From positions 242,515 to 287,461 of the forward strand of contig CM074806.1 of assembly GCA_037447605.1 (NCBI GenBank): 44,947 nt of DNA, given 5' to 3'. Positions within the stretch are counted from its first letter, which is position 1. Every line of letters starts with the position of its first letter. The notes below the pieces were generated by a model. It did not search any database. It was not told the DNA's origin and was given only the letters and a program-made list of their open reading frames with translations. This document shows, one piece after another, positions 1 to 11,964 of this stretch. A program made the translations under genes and the position numbers. Source of the DNA: Zygnema circumcarinatum. Lineage: Eukaryota > Streptophyta > Zygnematophyceae > Zygnematales > Zygnemataceae.

Positions 1-25
1 CCCCCCCCCCCCCCCCCCCCCCCCC
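1..25. repeat. poly-C run at window edge
   Basis: Twenty-five consecutive C residues open the window. This may be a real homopolymer or an assembly or linker artefact; nothing in the sequence separates the two. Confidence 0.9.
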
Positions 26-270
26 TTAATTACCTGCAGGGTATTTCGGACGAGTTGCTGACGAATGTCCCATTTTTCCTCCCAACACAACATGCAGTAT
101 TCCTCTACAACCCCCCCCTCCCACGGACACAATCTAATGTGAGCACAAAGCAAGGCGACTCAAAAAGCCGAAAAGCAATCAAAAGCAGCCAAATGTCCGA
201 AGCCCTAAAGTCGCTCCATCGGCCGTTGCTTTCTTCCATGCAATGGTGGCGATCCACCCACATTCACGAG

Positions 271-288
271 AAACCCTAAAACCCTAAA
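271..288 (+). promoter_or_regulatory. double telo-box (AAACCCTAA-like)
   Basis: Two adjacent copies of AAACCCTAAA/ACCCTAAA. In plants the telo-box is a promoter element often found upstream of translation and cell-cycle genes. Here it lies at the 3' end of a doubtful minus-strand ORF, so its target is unclear and it may be only a chance telomere-like motif. Confidence 0.35.
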
Positions 289-850
289 ATCTGTAGTAAA
301 AAGAATCAGAATGACTCAAAAAGCGCTTCATGTTGTATTCTGTTTTTTCCACTACAAAAGAAGGGTGAGGCCGTTCGTTCCCATATACCGGAAAAGGGGG
401 AGGCCGCGTCGCGTTCCATATAAAGAAGGAGGGAGGGGGGGGAGAGGGAGAGGGAGGAGGGGGGCGAGGAGGAGGAGGAGGAGGAGGAGGAGGAGGGCGG
501 GAGGGAGGAAGCCTTATGAGCGGTATTCGAATAGCAGGAGGAGGCGGAGGGCTGGTTGACCCAACAAGCTCTCTCCTGAAATGGCCCTCTCTCTCTCGTC
601 CTCCCTCCCCATCTCTCTCTGTCTCTCCCTCCCCCTCTCTCCCTCTCCCTCTCTCTCTCTCCCTCTCCACTCCCTCTGAGAGCAACTCCTCCGCGTTCCG
701 AGTTCTATCATCGACCGTCTCGCGACCCGGACCTGCGCTGCGGAGGTCACCAGCCAATGGCATGCCTCCACGTGGACCAATCCCCCCTCCCGCCAGGATC
801 GCTAAACCCCCAAACGCGAGCAGCGCCCAAAAGGCCCTCAACCCCGCCAT
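284..850 (-). CDS. doubtful ORF with signal-peptide-like N-terminus
   Basis: A 188-codon ORF starting at a good GCCATGGCG context. The first ~25 residues (MAGLRAFWALLAFGGLAILAGG) are hydrophobic and resemble a signal peptide or anchor. From about residue 60 it translates a CT/GA-rich tract (ERERGRGRE), then a GGA repeat (poly-Pro). Only the first ~60 residues could plausibly be a first exon, with the rest intronic. No family is recognised. It may equally be chance reading of low-complexity DNA. Confidence 0.2.
   Translation of the reverse strand: MAGLRAFWALLAFGGLAILAGGGIGPRGGMPLAGDLRSAGPGRETVDDRTRNAEELLSEGVERERERGRGREGEGETERDGEGGREREGHFRRELVGSTSPPPPPAIRIPLIRLPPSRPPPPPPPPPPRPPPPSPSPPPPSFFIWNATRPPPFPVYGNERPHPSFVVEKTEYNMKRFLSHSDSFYYRF
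430..670. repeat. purine/pyrimidine low-complexity block
   Basis: A (GGA)n/GGGA-rich tract at about 430-510 is followed by a CT-rich tract at about 585-670 on the same strand, so strand composition flips over some 80 bp. A T20 homopolymer follows near 860-881. Confidence 0.85.
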
Positions 851-885
851 GGCTTCGTCTTTTTTTTTTTTTTTTTTTTTTTAAT

Positions 886-2295
886 GAGCGGGAAAAAAAA
901 TTTGAAGTGCCTAAAAAGTGTGCATGCACAATGAATATCGGCGCTTTCTTTTTATAATTTTTTATTTTTAGATTTATTTTGATTCGAGAGGAGAGGGAGC
1001 TTCGTCTTCTCTACGCGGTCGACCCCTTCGCAGCCGCGAAGCCGCCGCGAGTGACGACAAATTTGCCGCCCGGGGAATCGGGTCCGCCGACGGCCTATGA
1101 AACTTGTTGTGGGTTTGGACAACATAGGTCGGTGCCGTACATAATTGTCGGTAGAAGCCTGTCGTTGATGTCGGTGAGCGTACGAGTTCCGCAGATCTCC
1201 CATCCACGGGTCGTCGGGGGTCCCGTCTGGTCGCGAAGGCTCGAATGGGACAGGTTTGAAATATGGTTTTGTCAGACGAGAAAAGTTTTAAATTTCCTTT
1301 AACGAATATGTTTTCCTTTTTTTTGAGCGCTGATCGATGACAGGCCAAACGGAATTTGGTTAAAACTACAGCGGCTGTAAAATAATGTTCACAATGGAAC
1401 TTCACTCTGGCGGCTACATCAGAAATTAAAATGGTTACTTTTTCACTTCAGGCACCTGAAACAGTTGTTTTTTCACGAATATTGTTTGTTGTTGTTGTTT
1501 CACGAATATTTCCGACGCAAGAACACAGCCAGGATTTGTCGTTTTTTCACCATTTTTAGCTGGAAAATAAGGCTGTCAGCTGTACGCACGTGTGATTGGC
1601 GGAAAGCCATTCGAAGTTGACCGGGGTGTGCGCATAACCTCCCAAGGGAGGTTCCTTTATGCCGACCTTGTACTAAACGACAAACTGTGAGATGTGCAGT
1701 AAGTGCAGCAGGGCAATACTTCGTACGTTCGTACGCCCAAATTGGACTCTTGCTGTGCGGGTGTTCACGTGCAGCAGGATCTTATATTTGTCGTGTATTG
1801 ATAGCAAGACAAAAGCCTTGATTATCGAAGCTTCTACGAAGCCCTCCTACTAAACTGTAGGACACATGAAAATTTTCGTGTTGATTCCGTAAAAATAAAA
1901 CTATAACAACACTGAGCAGGCGTTCCTTGCCTAACGGCGCGAACGGTAGCAGTCCAGCCTCGAACCGTTCACATTTGAATCAACGAAGTTTTTTCTGAGT
2001 CGTTTCTAGACGTGTTCACATTGGGCACTTCCAAGCGGGTTAGGGCACACGTGGCAGTCCGGGAGGTCCAAGAGCGGAGGCTCTCCCTCCCTCCCTGCCC
2101 TCCCCCCAGCAGGCGGTTGTTCTCTCTCTTCAAAGGGGCAGGGCGCAGCTCTGCGAGAGTCTGACGAGCAGCGGAATCCCTACCTTTCTCCCTACATCGC
2201 GCTCTCCTTCAATTGCTTTTTCCAATAAAAAAAAAAAAAAATAACGCACCTGCATTTGCATTTAGATCTTCGCTCGTCGTCGCTAATCAGAAGCC
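886..2295. other. no recognisable gene; QCR7 upstream region
   Basis: An AT-rich start, a GC-rich island at about 1010-1260 with short ORFs on both strands, then mixed sequence. No ORF resembles a known family. The last ~200 bp hold CT tracts and an A15 run (about 2227-2241) just upstream of the QCR7 start, probably its promoter/5' UTR. Confidence 0.6.
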
Positions 2296-4330
2296 ATGGC
2301 TGGTGTTACGAAGCGTTTGACCAAGCTCTTCGATCCAGTCTGGAACTGGGCGGCGAAGAGCTACCAGGCTTCCGTCGCCAAGGAGCTCAAGAAATATGGT
2401 ACGGATTGCCGCTACTGTGCGCGCACTTCTACCATATCCTGTTGTCGTGGTGCAGTTGCAGTCGGTCCATGACTAGGCTCGCGGCAGTTCATATATTGTC
2501 TTACATCTTTCGTTACAGAGGAGCTTCGTCAACGAATTGTGGCTAGTTGCCAAACTCCATTGCATAGTTTATACGTTGATAATTGTAGGGCCTGATCGGG
2601 ATTCATTGCTCGTGACTTGTTTTATCTTTTCTAGCAGTAGTTTAGGTTTATTACTGTACTTCCTTCGCAAACAAGCACAGACCTATGCTGTTATGCCCTC
2701 CCACTTAGCGATCTCCTTTATCTCAGCTTTCTTGTCGTGCTTAGTGAAACGGTAAATCAAGCACTCGAGAAAAGTTGGGCATTCAGCGATGGTTACTCCT
2801 TGTGACTGTTAGAGAGCCAGCTTCTTGTTTAGTTAGTGTGTTTTTCGCTCAAGCATAACACGAGCAGCAACTGCCACTTGCTTAAGAATCGGGCTGTGCT
2901 GCTTCCTTCCTTCGCCTGACCCGAACCCTAACCCTACGTATCGATGTTAGCTGTAACTCTCGGTCCTGGCTGGTGGATGCAGGTCTTCGATACGATGATC
3001 TTTATGACGATATGTATGATCTTGATGTCGCTGAGGCTCTAAAGAGGCTGCCTCAGGAGGTCGTGGACGCGCGAAATCAACGCCTGAAGCGTGCTATGGA
3101 CATATCCATGAAGCACACATCACTGCCCAAGGAGCTTCAGGTCAGTAGGTTTCTTCAGGGGCAGCTGATAGCCAAAGAAGATTAGTGTTGCACAGCAATT
3201 AACTTGGTCGACACCTATACAACGGCAGTCATTGTTTTTTATAAGACCTAGGTACCATGCCTACAGAGTGTCATCCTTACTATGTTGTGAAGATAATGAA
3301 CATGATAATATTCATATTACGATAACTCATTTGCCACTTTAATTTACCACAAAGGTTGAGCCCTAACTCACATCGAATCATCTTCACCTTTTCTATTGGA
3401 GCACTCCACGATGTATGCGACTGCACTCATCACTTGTAGACGATTCCTTTTTAGATAGGAGCTGTCGCTCATTCATAGTCACCTGGAGCACTATTTCTGC
3501 CTTGTAACTAAAATCGTAGGTTTTTCTTATCGCCTTAAATGGAAGTGGCTGACATTGTGAACACTGTCTATGGCCTTCCTTTGCTTGCAGGAACAGCAGA
3601 TTCCATATGAACCTTACCTTCAGGACGTCCTGCGACAGGTATGCATACAACTTGCCAATATTTGTCTAACCACTTTCTTTTAATTTCATTACTGTGCGCT
3701 GCACTTGTTACAGTATTTTTGCTATTTGGCATGCCTCACTTTCACTCAATCTGCATTTTCGCTTGCCTCCTTATAGACACTGTTCTGGGTACCAGAGCAA
3801 CTTGTTCACTTTAGGTTCAGGTTTAGGGTTTAGGTGGTTTAGGTTTTAGGTTTAGGTTTAGGTTTAGGTTTAGGTTTAGGTTTAGGTTTAGGTTTAGGTT
3901 TAGGTTTAGGTTTAGGTTTAGGTTTAGGTTTAGGTTTAGGTTTAGGTTTAGGTTTAGGTTTAGGTTTAGGTTTAGGTTTAGGTTTAGGTTTAGGTTTAGG
4001 TTTAGGTTTAGGTTTAGGTTTAGGTTTAGTGTTTAGGTTTAGGGTTAGGGTTTTGGGTTTAGGTGGTTTACCAACGATTCTGGAATCAGCAGCCATGTGA
4101 AGTGGTTTGCAGATCGCAGGCACAGTAATGGTTGGGGCATTCCAGTAGTTGAATGCAGCAGTTTTCTTGAGCTTGCATTACTTCTTCACCTATTTGGAGT
4201 CATTGTAGGAATAGACTTTCCTGACGGAGTCAACGTAGGACGTCTCTGATCATTTGTGCAGATTAAAGCGGAGAGGGAGGAACGCAAATCTCTCGGTGCC
4301 GGCATGCCCTACAATCGCCAAATTCCCTGA
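2296..4330 (+). CDS. QCR7: cytochrome b-c1 complex subunit 7 (QCR7/UQCRB)
   Basis: Small matrix-facing subunit of mitochondrial complex III (ubiquinol-cytochrome c reductase), needed for assembly around cytochrome b. Four exons join in phase: 2296-2398, 2983-3140, 3591-3638 and 4262-4330, giving 125 residues, the usual length for plant QCR7 (~122). Key segments are LFDPVWNWAAKSYQ at the N-terminus, LRYDDLYDDMYD and EALKRLPQEVVDARNQRLKR in the middle, the EQQIPYEPYL exon, and IKAEREERKSLGAG near the C-terminus; together they identify the family. All introns are GT-AG and codon phase is kept at every junction. The start lies in the context GCCATGGCT, matching the conserved N-terminus. Intron 3 carries a (TTTAGG)n array. 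The surrounding genes are functionally unrelated. Confidence 0.95.
3844..4028 (+). repeat. (TTTAGG)n telomere-like array in QCR7 intron 3
   Basis: About 30 near-perfect head-to-tail TTTAGG hexamers, flanked by degenerate TTTAGGG and GGTTTAGG variants (3811-3843 and 4029-4070). It lies wholly inside the third QCR7 intron and is therefore transcribed. The unit is one G shorter than the common plant telomere heptamer TTTAGGG. Read on the other strand it yields a spurious Pro-Lys repeat ORF. Confidence 0.95.
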
Positions 4331-6002
4331 GAGAGGCGCTCACTATTTGAAGTTGATCTACAAGGCTCCCTGAAGCTGTGATTCATCTTTTCCAGTCGCA
4401 CTCACTGTCCTTGCACAGTCAAAACATATGTGAGGCCTATGTGGAAACGCCCTTAGTTCTGTGATTTCTCTAACTGAACAGATTTCATGGGACATGAGAC
4501 GAAGCGTGCCTGGCCTGCTTTTGAAGCTTTGGACTGCCTGTGACCATAGACTCGTCACCCTTTTTCTTCTTTTGTTATATTTCTTAAACCTTTCCTCATT
4601 CTTCGTAGTGTCATACAAATTCATTTATGCACCTCCTTGGTCGCGTCCTACCCCCGTAGTCTCTGGAAACCTTACAATATGAAATTTCGACTGCATACGT
4701 AAGTACTGTGGCTTCATGTCGAACACAAGCCCCTGACTCAACCTTGGAAGGACCGGCTGTTGCAGAGATGAGCCCGCTTTCAAATTGCTTCAAATTTAAG
4801 GTAGCAGGAGAGCTGCACTAGAACAATAGTAGTGATGGCCCCTACCATCTGAATACCAATTGGGCACAGAAAACTCGCTTTAGTTGGTGATTAGCTTATT
4901 TTCCTGTCTGGGTACAGACCCGTGACCCAAGCTTTGTAATCAGTGCTCAATCTTTCCACCCTCCGTCATCGAGACGTTAGGAAACATCAGCAAGCTAAGC
5001 GAGTGGTTGAAAAGTTTAAACATGAAAAACGCACTTCCACAAATAAAACATGACTCTTACTTCACGATGGCATCGCCATCGACAGATCAGTGCCACATCT
5101 CTTCTCTTAAGTGAACTACCAGTAATAAACTTTAGGAGGGCTCAGACTTAGAAAGATTTGCACTCTTGGATATGGAAATCGATTAGTTCGCAATTGACAA
5201 AAAAAAAAGTGACAGCACATACAAGTACTTTCTTCAAAAACAAGTTTCGTATTGATGTATGTCAAGCCTACGACTCAACACTCAACAGATTGTCAGAAGC
5301 GGCTCTAAACTGTGCTCGCAGGATAGCTTCAAGCTTAGGGTTGAGGTTTAGAGGTCAAAGCCACAACCAAACACTCAATAATTCAAGGAAATCAGTGTAC
5401 AACAGTTTTCCAACAGCCCTAACATCACCATATAGGACGAAGGAATGTCACAGTTATGCCCCTCACACACTCCCCTTCCACTTCCTCATCCCTCTCCCTT
5501 CCCCGTACCCAGCCCCTCCCCACTTCCACTTCCTCGTCCCTCTCCCTCCCCCTTACCCAGCCCCTTTCCCCTTCCACTTCCGCATCCCTCTCCTCCCCCC
5601 TTCCCCAGCCCCTCCCCCCTTCTACTTCCTCATCCCTCTCCCCCCCTCCTTCCCCAGCCCCTCCCCCATTCCACTCTCTCCCACTTTGTCCGCCTCCTAA
5701 CCTCAGTAACAACTAAGCTTAGCGGAGAGGGCAGAAGCCACGGAGTTTATCTTCGAAGAGAAGAGCACAGCTATACATAACTACGATAAATACATACTTT
5801 CTGTCAGTTAAACACCATAAGGCAGAGGGTCAAGACAAAGGTCGGGCACAATCCCTGTCAGAACAGAGCACCGGGACTTGTAAGAAGTTGGAAACAATCC
5901 CCGTTTCCCCTCCTCTGATTCAAAGCATATCCGGCCACAGTTATAACAAGCTCTGGAGGTCAAGCCTGAAGATGGTTCAGGGTTCAGGCTTTTGAAAGCC
6001 GA
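4331..6002. other. intergenic region between QCR7 and tetraspanin 3' ends
   Basis: The two genes converge here. No ORF with family resemblance is visible. The region holds the 3' flanks and the pyrimidine minisatellite at 5459-5695. Confidence 0.55.
5459..5695. repeat. ~47-bp pyrimidine minisatellite
   Basis: Roughly four and a half diverged copies of a ~47-bp unit recognisable by CCAGCCCCTCCCC, CTTCCACTTCCTCATCC and CTCTCCC. Open frames across it in several phases are artefacts of composition. Confidence 0.8.
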
Positions 6003-9000
6003 TCAACGCCAACCCCTTGGTTGGTATCCCGGTTGGGTCCCTGCTTGGTATCCTGCTTGGGCCCCCGCCTGGTAGCCTGGCTGAGCCCCTCCCTGGTAGC
6101 CTGCTTGAGCCCCTGCCTGGTAGCCTGGCTGAGCACCTGCTTGGTAGCCGGGAGGAGGCTCAGGCACAAACCGCTCCTTCTCCAGCTGCTCAAACTGCGG
6201 CTGCTTTTTCGAGTTGTGACGGGCACAGCAACCAATGCAGTAGAGGAGACTCTGCACAGCAACAAATTTCAGAATTTCAATTTCAGAAGATGCTTCAAGG
6301 AAATAGGGAAAATTTCACGAGCCATTCTGCAGGTCTCCTAGGACTGCTGAGAGGTAGTAATGGATTATGTTCACTGTTCAAAGGGGATGAACTGATGGGG
6401 ATCGGGGTAGGTAGGATCTATGGAAGGCAGGAATGCAGCTATTGATGACCCTCAAGTGCTCCTCTCTTAGACAACTTCCGTTCTCCGCACAATCCCGCCA
6501 TCCCTCCCTCTCTCTCTCCCTCCGTCCCAAAAACAAAAAAGGCTTGCCTGCGCCTTAATGGTTTTAAAAAAAAAGGCAAACGTGTCTGCTTGAGCACAGT
6601 AACAGGCGAGTGAAACGCAAGCATAAAAAGGCTAAACAGCTCTACCAGGAGTAGGACGACGACAAGAAGCACCACGGAGCTTGTCCGCCATTCCTGTCGA
6701 ATGTACTGCGCCACGCCACCCCTGCCCATCTCCAGACATGACTAATATTAGAAAGGATGAAGTCACAAACATCAGCCGCCCCCTCGCACACCTACTCCTG
6801 TTAATCTCAGCTTTCTTACCCTCGTACTAGAGGAATAAGATTTTCACTGCTCAGCTCTACTTAAACGCCAACCCCAACAATACTTTGACTTCCTTTTTAG
6901 AGATTCATTCGCCTTCCTTTCAACAGGACTATTCATATTCGACTAGGCTGTGCCAAATCCTGGCATGGACTCCACTGTATAAGCTCAGAATCTCTGCTCC
7001 TAGATCAAGACAACAGGGGGAAGGCTCGGGACCTGGATACGATGGGAGATAGGGGGAGGGGGGGGAAGGAGAAGGAACGAAGGGGCGAGAAGCAATATCT
7101 AGAAAAGTCATGTGCGGAAGGCGGATGTGCTGGAGTGAGATTTGATTCTTCTAAATTCGCAAGAAACGGACAAGGAAGCGAAGGAAAAAGATGAGAAGGG
7201 TTGACGGGGAAAGGAAGGAGGCGAGAGCGGCAATGGGGGATGGGGACGAGAGGGAGGGAGGGAAAGTAACGATGGACAGAAGGCCGGGGAGGGAGGGTAT
7301 GGATTGTCGCATGTGACAGAAGTTGGCATGGCCCCCGTGGATGCTTTCAGCACGGAACAATGGACTGCAACTTACTTGCAAGAGTCGCAATCATAGCACA
7401 TCTTCGTAGGATCATTGCTCCACCTTAAGCAATCCTCCGTATTGAAACTGGATTCGGTTTTGTCAAAGACCGTGATGTTTGACTGGTGAAAGCCGCAGCT
7501 GTTACGAATTCCACATTCAAAATGTGAGCTCGAAAACCATTGACACTAGGTGTTTTCAGACTTGAGAAATCAATATGCAATGTGTTCTGAAGGAAGCACT
7601 TCGGATTTCGCTGTTACAATCTATTTCTCGAGAAAGAGGGTATTGAGGTGTGAACATTTCCAAGTCAGAAACCCCCTATCATGGCCAATTCCCTAGAAAA
7701 CGAGTGAGGACATCTACTTTCGCCAGGGACGCATGAACAGACAAGTAGAGGCTCGCCTCTGATCCTCTGAGACGCGCATAACCAGAGATGGCAAGAACAA
7801 TGTGAAAGGGTTCACCAGAGAACAGTCCTTTACAGGACTCCTGTATGTATACAAATAAGCACCAATACAAGCCACAAGGTCTACGCTACGTTCATGGCTG
7901 GAAGAACAAAGTGAGCAAAGCAGCACGTTAAGTACCTCACTGGAGGTTTGCAGCAGCCGGATTCAAGCGGGCTCAATGTTGCGTTGGCATACATTGCCAG
8001 AATCTGCAACATGTGACAGATAGGGAGTTTAGTTACTAAGCTTGAAAAGTTGCTGTCTGCTGTTAGAGAAAATAATTGAGTGACCCAGACCCAAACGGGG
8101 GCTGGGATGAAATTACAGGGTAGTCATCGTAGAGATGGCTGCAGTAGTCGTCTTGAACCATGCAGCTCCTCAAAGCAGACCAGCTGGAGGTGGAGTTGAT
8201 CTGCGAGTGAGAGAACAAAGCTACCACGAAACAATCAAGATAGCAACCCAAACCATAAACAAACCAAACACAAAGTGGCATCTCTCATTCTCGTGTGAAA
8301 AACTCTACGGTCAATCTCTCTGTCCGTGAGAGTGCTTTTCTTCAACTCAAAACCGAAGGTCAAATCAAGCAGACTGCAAACATTTGGAGTAGACATGATA
8401 TGTTTCCCCCATTGGTCACAGATATGACAGTAAATGCCCCGAAATATTGAGATGGAATATTGAGAGTGCGTGGGGGCAACGGGAATCAGCAAAAAAGAAA
8501 GCAGTCAATAAAGGCACAAAATAAGTGAAGTAATGTTGGAAGTTTTTGAACCTGACTCTGTAGCCAGCCAGAATAATCGCCAAGGTTGTACTCTTTGAAG
8601 CTGCACACATCGTCCTTCCAACGTTTAGCATTGTGCACGGTATGATGCATCGCTCGTGAACAAGGAAAATACCTTTTGCACCCCAACTCAAGAAGCACGA
8701 AAAGCATAGCAGTTCTTGAAAGCACGCACATAAGGCATCCATGGAAGTGACAGATGGGTGAGGAAACTGATCCAGAAACTCACTTGTAGCCAGCAATCGT
8801 AGATCCTCCACCATCAGCTGTAACAATGAACCTGTAAAGTTTACCAGAGCACTTCAAATGCCTAAATCAACGATGCCAGGATGGGCATGACAAAATGCAG
8901 ACTAAGCATTTACAAATTTAATAACATTCGATTGATTGATTAGATTGATGACTTGGAAGAAGTTGCCTTCTCCAGCCCTTATGTTGCAAATTATGAAGCG

Positions 9001-10442
9001 GATTCACCCACAGGTTAGACATGGGGAAACTAAGCATCATTCATTGTACTAACAGATGACGTGCATCAATCGCACTGCTGGACAGCCCTCTCTCGATGCT
9101 TTACTACAGAGAACTCTGATATTCAACCAAACCAAGACAAGGGCTTCAGCTATCTTACGCAAACAGGGTGAATGCCGCCAATATGAAAATCAAGATCGCC
9201 ATAAAGAACAAGTACTGAGGAGAGCCTTGGTCAAGGAAGTCTCGAGTCACACATCATAAGTAGAATCAACCAGAAACAATGCGTTGCAAAGCAACAATGC
9301 GTTTTCAAATTCAAATTGTAATGCCGATTAAACTCGGTCCACTTTTGTGGATCGAATGCCATGCAGATGAAAGAATAATATAAATTACAAAAATTTGATG
9401 GAAACCTAGATGCCTTAAAATGGAGGATACGATCCATAAAACAAAAGACCAGCTGTTGGCGGCTCCACAGCAACCAATAAATGAACTGCAAAACGAAAAA
9501 AAAAACTTTAAAGGAACAACCTTTTTCCAGCACACAGAAACATAAAAATATGAGGGTGCGGACTGAGTCGAAACGTGCACTGAACTGCGATGATTGATCG
9601 AAGAACGCCAACCTATGCTGAAAATAACTACCTTTGCAATAGATTAACAGCACAGACCCGGGATACAATACAGTCGTCGTGTATTAACCGTTCTCAAAAT
9701 GAAAAATCCAAGACCGAGGTGAAAGGAATTGAACAGTTGGATCTCTACATCAGAAGTAAGAGGAGTAAGCATCGGAACGACTGTTCGTATATGCAAGTCT
9801 ATTTAAAGGCGGAGGTTGCCGCAGCTTGCGAAAAAGACTCACTCACATGACAAAGATGGCCACTCCAATCACAATGATCGGCTTCTGGAGAAACGTGTAG
9901 CATTCACTCCCCGTTTCTGTGTAGAGCCATATGCCCATCGCCAGAATGGGAATAGCTAAAACCTGCAATGTATGCAAAACATTGTGAGCATCGTCGACTA
10001 TGCTGACACTGGCCCTGATTGATGCCTCCTTGCAGATTGAGAACCAGAACCTTGCCAGAATGAACCTTGCCAGCCATTCCAGATGTTACTAACAGTTACT
10101 TCTATCAATCGAATGTAATTGTACCTCATAAAGGGACACCTGTAACCTGCGGATAGCATTTCATCCAGCAAATACAAGACCGCTGTCTAGTGCCAAAAGA
10201 GGGAAAAAAAAAAACTTCACCATCTGCTGAAGAAACCTGGATTTCACAAGCTGTGAATGAAACAAGATAGTGCTACCCGCAGCAGCTTTCTGTGGCAAGT
10301 GATATTCTTGATGATTGACATTCACTGCTTCCGCGATCAGACGGAGTATACAATGCAACGCAACATCCTTTCTGACACGACTCACCATTGTAAAAATGTT
10401 CATCCATTTTAACACAGAATTGCTGCAACCATAGTTCCCCAT
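6003..10442 (-). CDS. plant-type tetraspanin with C-terminal GYQ octapeptide repeats
   Basis: Four-pass membrane protein that organises membrane microdomains. Eleven exons join in phase: 10442-10386, 9962-9847, 9485-9431, 9214-9159, 8831-8784, 8600-8552, 8200-8117, 8003-7936, 7498-7376, 6721-6646 and 6251-6003, giving 326 residues. TM1 is at about 12-35 (NSVLKW..PILAMGIWLY), TM2 at about 46-63, TM3 at about 77-95 (YLFFMAILIFILAAF) and TM4 at about 233-253. The large extracellular loop has the plant signature GCCKPP (171-176), then VSCGF, and DCLRWSNDPTKMCYDCDSCK, with paired cysteines for disulfides. CIGCC after TM4 suits palmitoylation. The tail (about 276-322) is six octapeptides, PGYQAGAQ or AGYQAGTQ. 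Typical plant tetraspanins have few introns and lack this tail. The exon 6 donor (GTTCAA) is weak, and exon 9 has an alternative upstream acceptor. Confidence 0.92.
6722..7375 (-). other. tetraspanin intron 9 with polypurine tracts
   Basis: Intron between the exon ending DCDSCK and the exon starting GGVAQY. The + strand is GGGA/GAAGGA-rich at about 7030-7280. The serine/proline-rich ORFs read from it are not supported as genes. Confidence 0.6.
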
Positions 10443-11960
10443 CCTTCACAGGAACAGAGGAAGTGCGGGTGAAGCCGACAGCAGAGATGATCTTGAGTTG
10501 ATCGAAATTGGTTTGAGCACAGAATGCTTAGTAGTAGGCTGTCAGAGCACCCTAAATGCCTTGCTTTCAGCGTCGTTCAAACTCTCTGACGCTGCAAGCC
10601 CTGCTTCAGTCCTGCGTCCTCTCGCACCTTCAAGACAGGCCTCCTGCAGAGCAAAGCGCCCCAACCAGCCTTTGGCACTACAGCGCGGGATTCAATTCAA
10701 AACACGTACACTGCAGTCTTTATTCAAATTTTCTTCATTGCAGAATATGTACTGAATTCGAATGATCCTTCCGGAAATCCAAAGGTTGGCGACCAAGGAA
10801 AAGCATCTGAGGACGCTAGAGGACTCCAGTAAACGGTTTGAGCGGACGCGACGGCTGACGTATAGTCCGTACTGTACGGCAGATTCTGCTGTAAGGACCT
10901 GGCGAAAAGTACCGCAGACCTGTCAAACGAATCTGAGGTATGCCGGAGGTACGCGGCTCTGGGGACACCGTCGGACGTGCAGGGGACGATTCCCCGGCGG
11001 AGGGTTGGGAGAGTCGGCGGAACCACGGGCGGGGAGGAACGGTACAGGACTCGGACATGAAAAAGGACGGCGGAATGGCTGGTTGGGGACCATCGTACAC
11101 GCGTTGGCGGACGCAGCCATGGGCGAACACACTCGGTGCACATTCGAGGAAGTTGCGCGCGTTCACGAGAGTTCGCGTGCGGTCTTCATGTCCCACCACG
11201 GTCCCGACTCAATCACAAGGTCGCATGGTCCTTTGCTAGGAGTTGGGGCGCCGCCTCATGTTGGGGACGTTCATGGTGCTACCTGCGATGGTAGACTTGG
11301 GCCGTGTTGTCTTGGAGGGCCGTCTCTTACCATGGAGGGCTATGGAGCGCTGTGTGGTGCAATGGTGGTATTGCCGCGGGTTGTGGCGCGCCTTGGAGTA
11401 CGGTCTTGTGATGGAGTGCTATGGAGTATCCCGCGGTAGAATGGTGGCATGTCGGGCGTATAGTGGGGTGCCTTGGGGTGTTGTCGCAATCCTTCAAACT
11501 TTGCAAGCTATGGGGTGTCGAGGACCTTGTCGTGTGCCTTGAAGTGTTGTGGAGTGCCATGCAATGATGCCCCGCCTTGGAATGTTTTGGAATTGTTTGG
11601 AGTGCGACGGAGTGTCTTACAGTCCTCTAAATGTTGCGGCATGTCTTTGAATGTTTTGAGTAGTACAGTAGTGAGCTGTTGCTGTCTGCACTCGCCTTGT
11701 GTGTGAGACTGCACGTAGATAGACTGCGGCTTGCTCCCTCTCCCCTCGCTCGTTTCTTTCCCTCCCTCCCTCCCTCCCTCCCTCCCTAATTGCCTCGCTC
11801 CCAGCTCGCTTACTCTATTTCCTGCCTAAAAACTACGCGGACTTGGTCAATATCCTGCTTGTTCTTTGATCGCTCTCATTTGCTTTTTTTCACTCTAAAC
11901 CACGTTCGTCCACCCCACTCGCTCTTTTCACTCCTGTTACACCTTCCCTGCACCCTATCC
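10443..11960. other. tetraspanin upstream region and GC-rich DNA without a recognised gene
   Basis: The first ~300 bp should contain the tetraspanin promoter. From about 10900 to 11230 GC rises and long ORFs open on both strands without family resemblance. From about 11240 to 11700 lies a degenerate G/T-rich minisatellite built on words such as GGAGTGCTATGGAGT, CTTGGAGT and GGTGCCTTGG; a 225-codon + strand ORF (10762-11439) runs through both parts and is unlikely to be real. Confidence 0.5.
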
Positions 11961-11964
11961 TCCC

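Noticed and set aside
3839-4123. Minus-strand Pro-Lys repeat ORF
   Set aside because: Direct translation of the (TTTAGG)n array inside QCR7 intron 3.
7508-7528. Upstream acceptor for tetraspanin exon 9 adding about nine residues
   Set aside because: It also stays in phase, but the acceptor at 7499-7500 gives GCCKPPVSCGF, matching the plant loop motif better.
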